Below, piece by piece: positions 5,550 to 6,388 of a stretch of DNA of 6,388 bases. The translations under genes were made by a program, and so were the position numbers. The notes under the pieces are model-generated. The model was not told where the DNA came from and did no database searches. It saw only the letters and a program-made list of their open reading frames with translations. The stretch spans positions 1 to 6,388 of the forward strand of contig JAUVKK010000055.1 of NCBI GenBank assembly GCA_030596305.1, read 5' to 3'. This stretch comes from Helicobacteraceae bacterium. Lineage in GTDB: Bacteria; Campylobacterota; Campylobacteria; Campylobacterales; Sulfurimonadaceae. Each line of letters begins with the position of its first letter. Position 1 is the stretch's first letter.

Positions 5550-5885
5550 ATGACTATTGCAAACCAAGTGATCATTGAAGCTATTGATGGCCACTCCAAA
5601 ACATTAAAACCACTCTTGAACACTCTGGTAGAGGTTGCTCTTCTTGAAAAGGGCTGTCAGAAGTATGAGCTTTACCAACTCGATGAAGACAGAGAGGTCT
5701 TCTTTATTGTCGAGATCTGGAAAAGTGCCAAGCGATACAAGGACCATCTAGAGAACGAGACCTACAAAGCACTCGAAGAAGAGATGAAAGAGCTCATAGA
5801 GATCCAAGTGACAAATCCCCTCAAGCTAACCCAGTGTTTGACAAAGTTAGGGCTTAAAGAAGAGAAAATCAAGGAGACAAAATAA
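5550..5885 (+). CDS. Antibiotic-biosynthesis-monooxygenase (ABM, YgiN-like) domain protein
   Basis: This is a 111-aa single-domain protein of the dimeric alpha/beta ABM fold, to which quinol monooxygenase YgiN and heme-degrading enzymes belong. The family pattern is clear: a first beta strand (QVIIEAIDG), then EKGCQKYELYQ (33-43), then VFFIVEIWKS with W57, then YKDHLENETYKAL around H66. The helical tail of about 20 residues (LTQCLTKLGLKEEK) extends beyond the minimal domain. Members act on quinols or other small aromatic or oxidised compounds, or have no known activity; nothing here fixes the substrate. The ATG at 5550 follows an A-rich AAAGATAGAT without a strong Shine-Dalgarno. Its stop overlaps the next start by one base (TAATG), implying translational coupling to the thioredoxin-like gene. 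Its upstream leader contains the inverted-repeat element. Confidence 0.85.
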   Translation: MTIANQVIIEAIDGHSKTLKPLLNTLVEVALLEKGCQKYELYQLDEDREVFFIVEIWKSAKRYKDHLENETYKALEEEMKELIEIQVTNPLKLTQCLTKLGLKEEKIKETK

Positions 5886-6205
5886 TGGCATTTATAGAAG
5901 TAGATGAAAGTAACTTTGCGACAATACTGAATGAAGAATTTGCAAAAAAACAGACCGTGATCTTAAAGTTTGGTTCTGAGTGGTGTGAACCGTGTCATGC
6001 GCTGGAGTGTGAGTTAGAAGATGTCGATGATGACAATGAAAACGTCTCTGTTCTAATGATAGATACAGATGAATCCCCCGACCTTACTAACCGTTACGAC
6101 GTCTACCAATTACCAACAATGGTCATTTACAGAAATGCCAATGAGATGATCTATCGCAATGAAGGGGTCATACTGGCACAAGATATTGAAGAGATCATCG
6201 CTTAA
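5885..6205 (+). CDS. Thioredoxin-fold protein with CEPC active site
   Basis: This is a 106-aa cytoplasmic thioredoxin-family protein, expected to reduce or exchange disulfides. The strand KQTVILKFGSEW leads into WCEPC (33-37) with redox cysteines C34 and C37. Canonical thioredoxins have WCGPC, and Glu in place of Gly should shift the redox properties. The cis-proline is P77 in YQLPTMVIY, and the acidic segment ELEDVDDDNENV replaces the usual basic/hydrophobic helix 2. There is no signal peptide. Length is typical of thioredoxin. The ATG overlaps the stop of the ABM gene and has GGAG (5873-5876) eight bases upstream. Given its partners it may serve the ABM protein or the NifU-like protein, but that is inference from position. 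It is probably a specialised thioredoxin-like protein rather than the main housekeeping TrxA. Confidence 0.9.
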   Translation: MAFIEVDESNFATILNEEFAKKQTVILKFGSEWCEPCHALECELEDVDDDNENVSVLMIDTDESPDLTNRYDVYQLPTMVIYRNANEMIYRNEGVILAQDIEEIIA

Positions 6206-6255
6206 CACATAAAAAGTATCTCAAGAATAGAGAATAGATATCTTAAAGGACAACA

Positions 6256-6388
6256 ATGGCTGAAGAAGAGGATTATAGTGAGGAAGTTGCTTCACACATT
6301 ATAGAACCCAAAAATTATGGGGTACTCATAGATGCTGATGGTGTCGGTGTCGGTGTTGACAATGCTACCCAATCGTATGTGATCATCT
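6256..6388 (+). CDS. NifU/IscU N-terminal-domain-like protein, 5' part, cut by the window edge
   Basis: The first 44 residues are visible. After an acidic start (MAEEEDYSEE) comes VASHIIEPKNYGVLIDADG, which matches the start of the Fe-S scaffold domain of NifU and IscU (the DHF-NPKNAG-LEDADG type pattern). In those scaffolds the next segment carries the first cluster-binding cysteine (VGAPACGD or similar). Here it reads VGVGVDNATQSYVII, with no cysteine. It could therefore be a non-canonical scaffold or a NifU-fold protein with another job. The ATG at 6256 has AGGA (6247-6250) five bases upstream. The 50-bp gap from the thioredoxin-like gene shows no clear terminator, so it is likely in the same operon. 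The rest of the protein is outside the window. Confidence 0.7.
   Translation, partial: MAEEEDYSEEVASHIIEPKNYGVLIDADGVGVGVDNATQSYVII

Overview
The window looks like a piece of a Campylobacterota chromosome, probably Sulfurimonas-like or a related sulfur/hydrogen-oxidising lineage. This rests on protein flavour, moderate GC, tight operons and T-rich promoters with TATAAT-type -10 boxes; it is an impression, not a phylogenetic result.

Positions 1-341 (minus) hold the N-terminal third of an AGCS-family sodium:alanine/glycine symporter. It diverges from a three-gene plus-strand operon (392-3090): an unrecognised 193-aa acidic protein, a Cof-type (IIB) HAD phosphatase and a FucP/GluP-family MFS sugar symporter. 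Next, behind its own promoter, is a short CNNM/CorB-like membrane protein (DUF21 plus CBS pair, 3194-4138). It converges on a divergent GAPDH-family dehydrogenase on the minus strand (4156-5157), with a hairpin between them.

The stretch 5158-5549 has no credible gene but is the most structured part of the window. A 271-bp element (5261-5531) is bounded by a perfect 26-bp inverted repeat and has further inverted repeats inside. It may be flanked by a 3-bp TAA duplication. It sits directly after a good extended -10 promoter (TGCTATACT, 5251-5259). Removing it in silico puts that promoter at a normal distance from the ATG at 5550. It therefore looks like a MITE-like or structured-repeat insertion that lengthened the 5' leader of the downstream operon.

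That downstream operon (5550 to the window end) encodes an ABM-fold (YgiN-like) small protein, a thioredoxin-fold protein with a WCEPC active site, and the start of a NifU/IscU-N-like protein. The last lacks cysteine at the expected first metal-ligand position. Together they suggest a small redox or Fe-S housekeeping/stress cluster, but their joint function is inferred only from position.

No complete, recognisable new defence or enzymatic system is visible. The best candidates for novelty are the inverted-repeat element, the altered active-site loop of the GAPDH-like protein and the cysteine-poor NifU-like protein.
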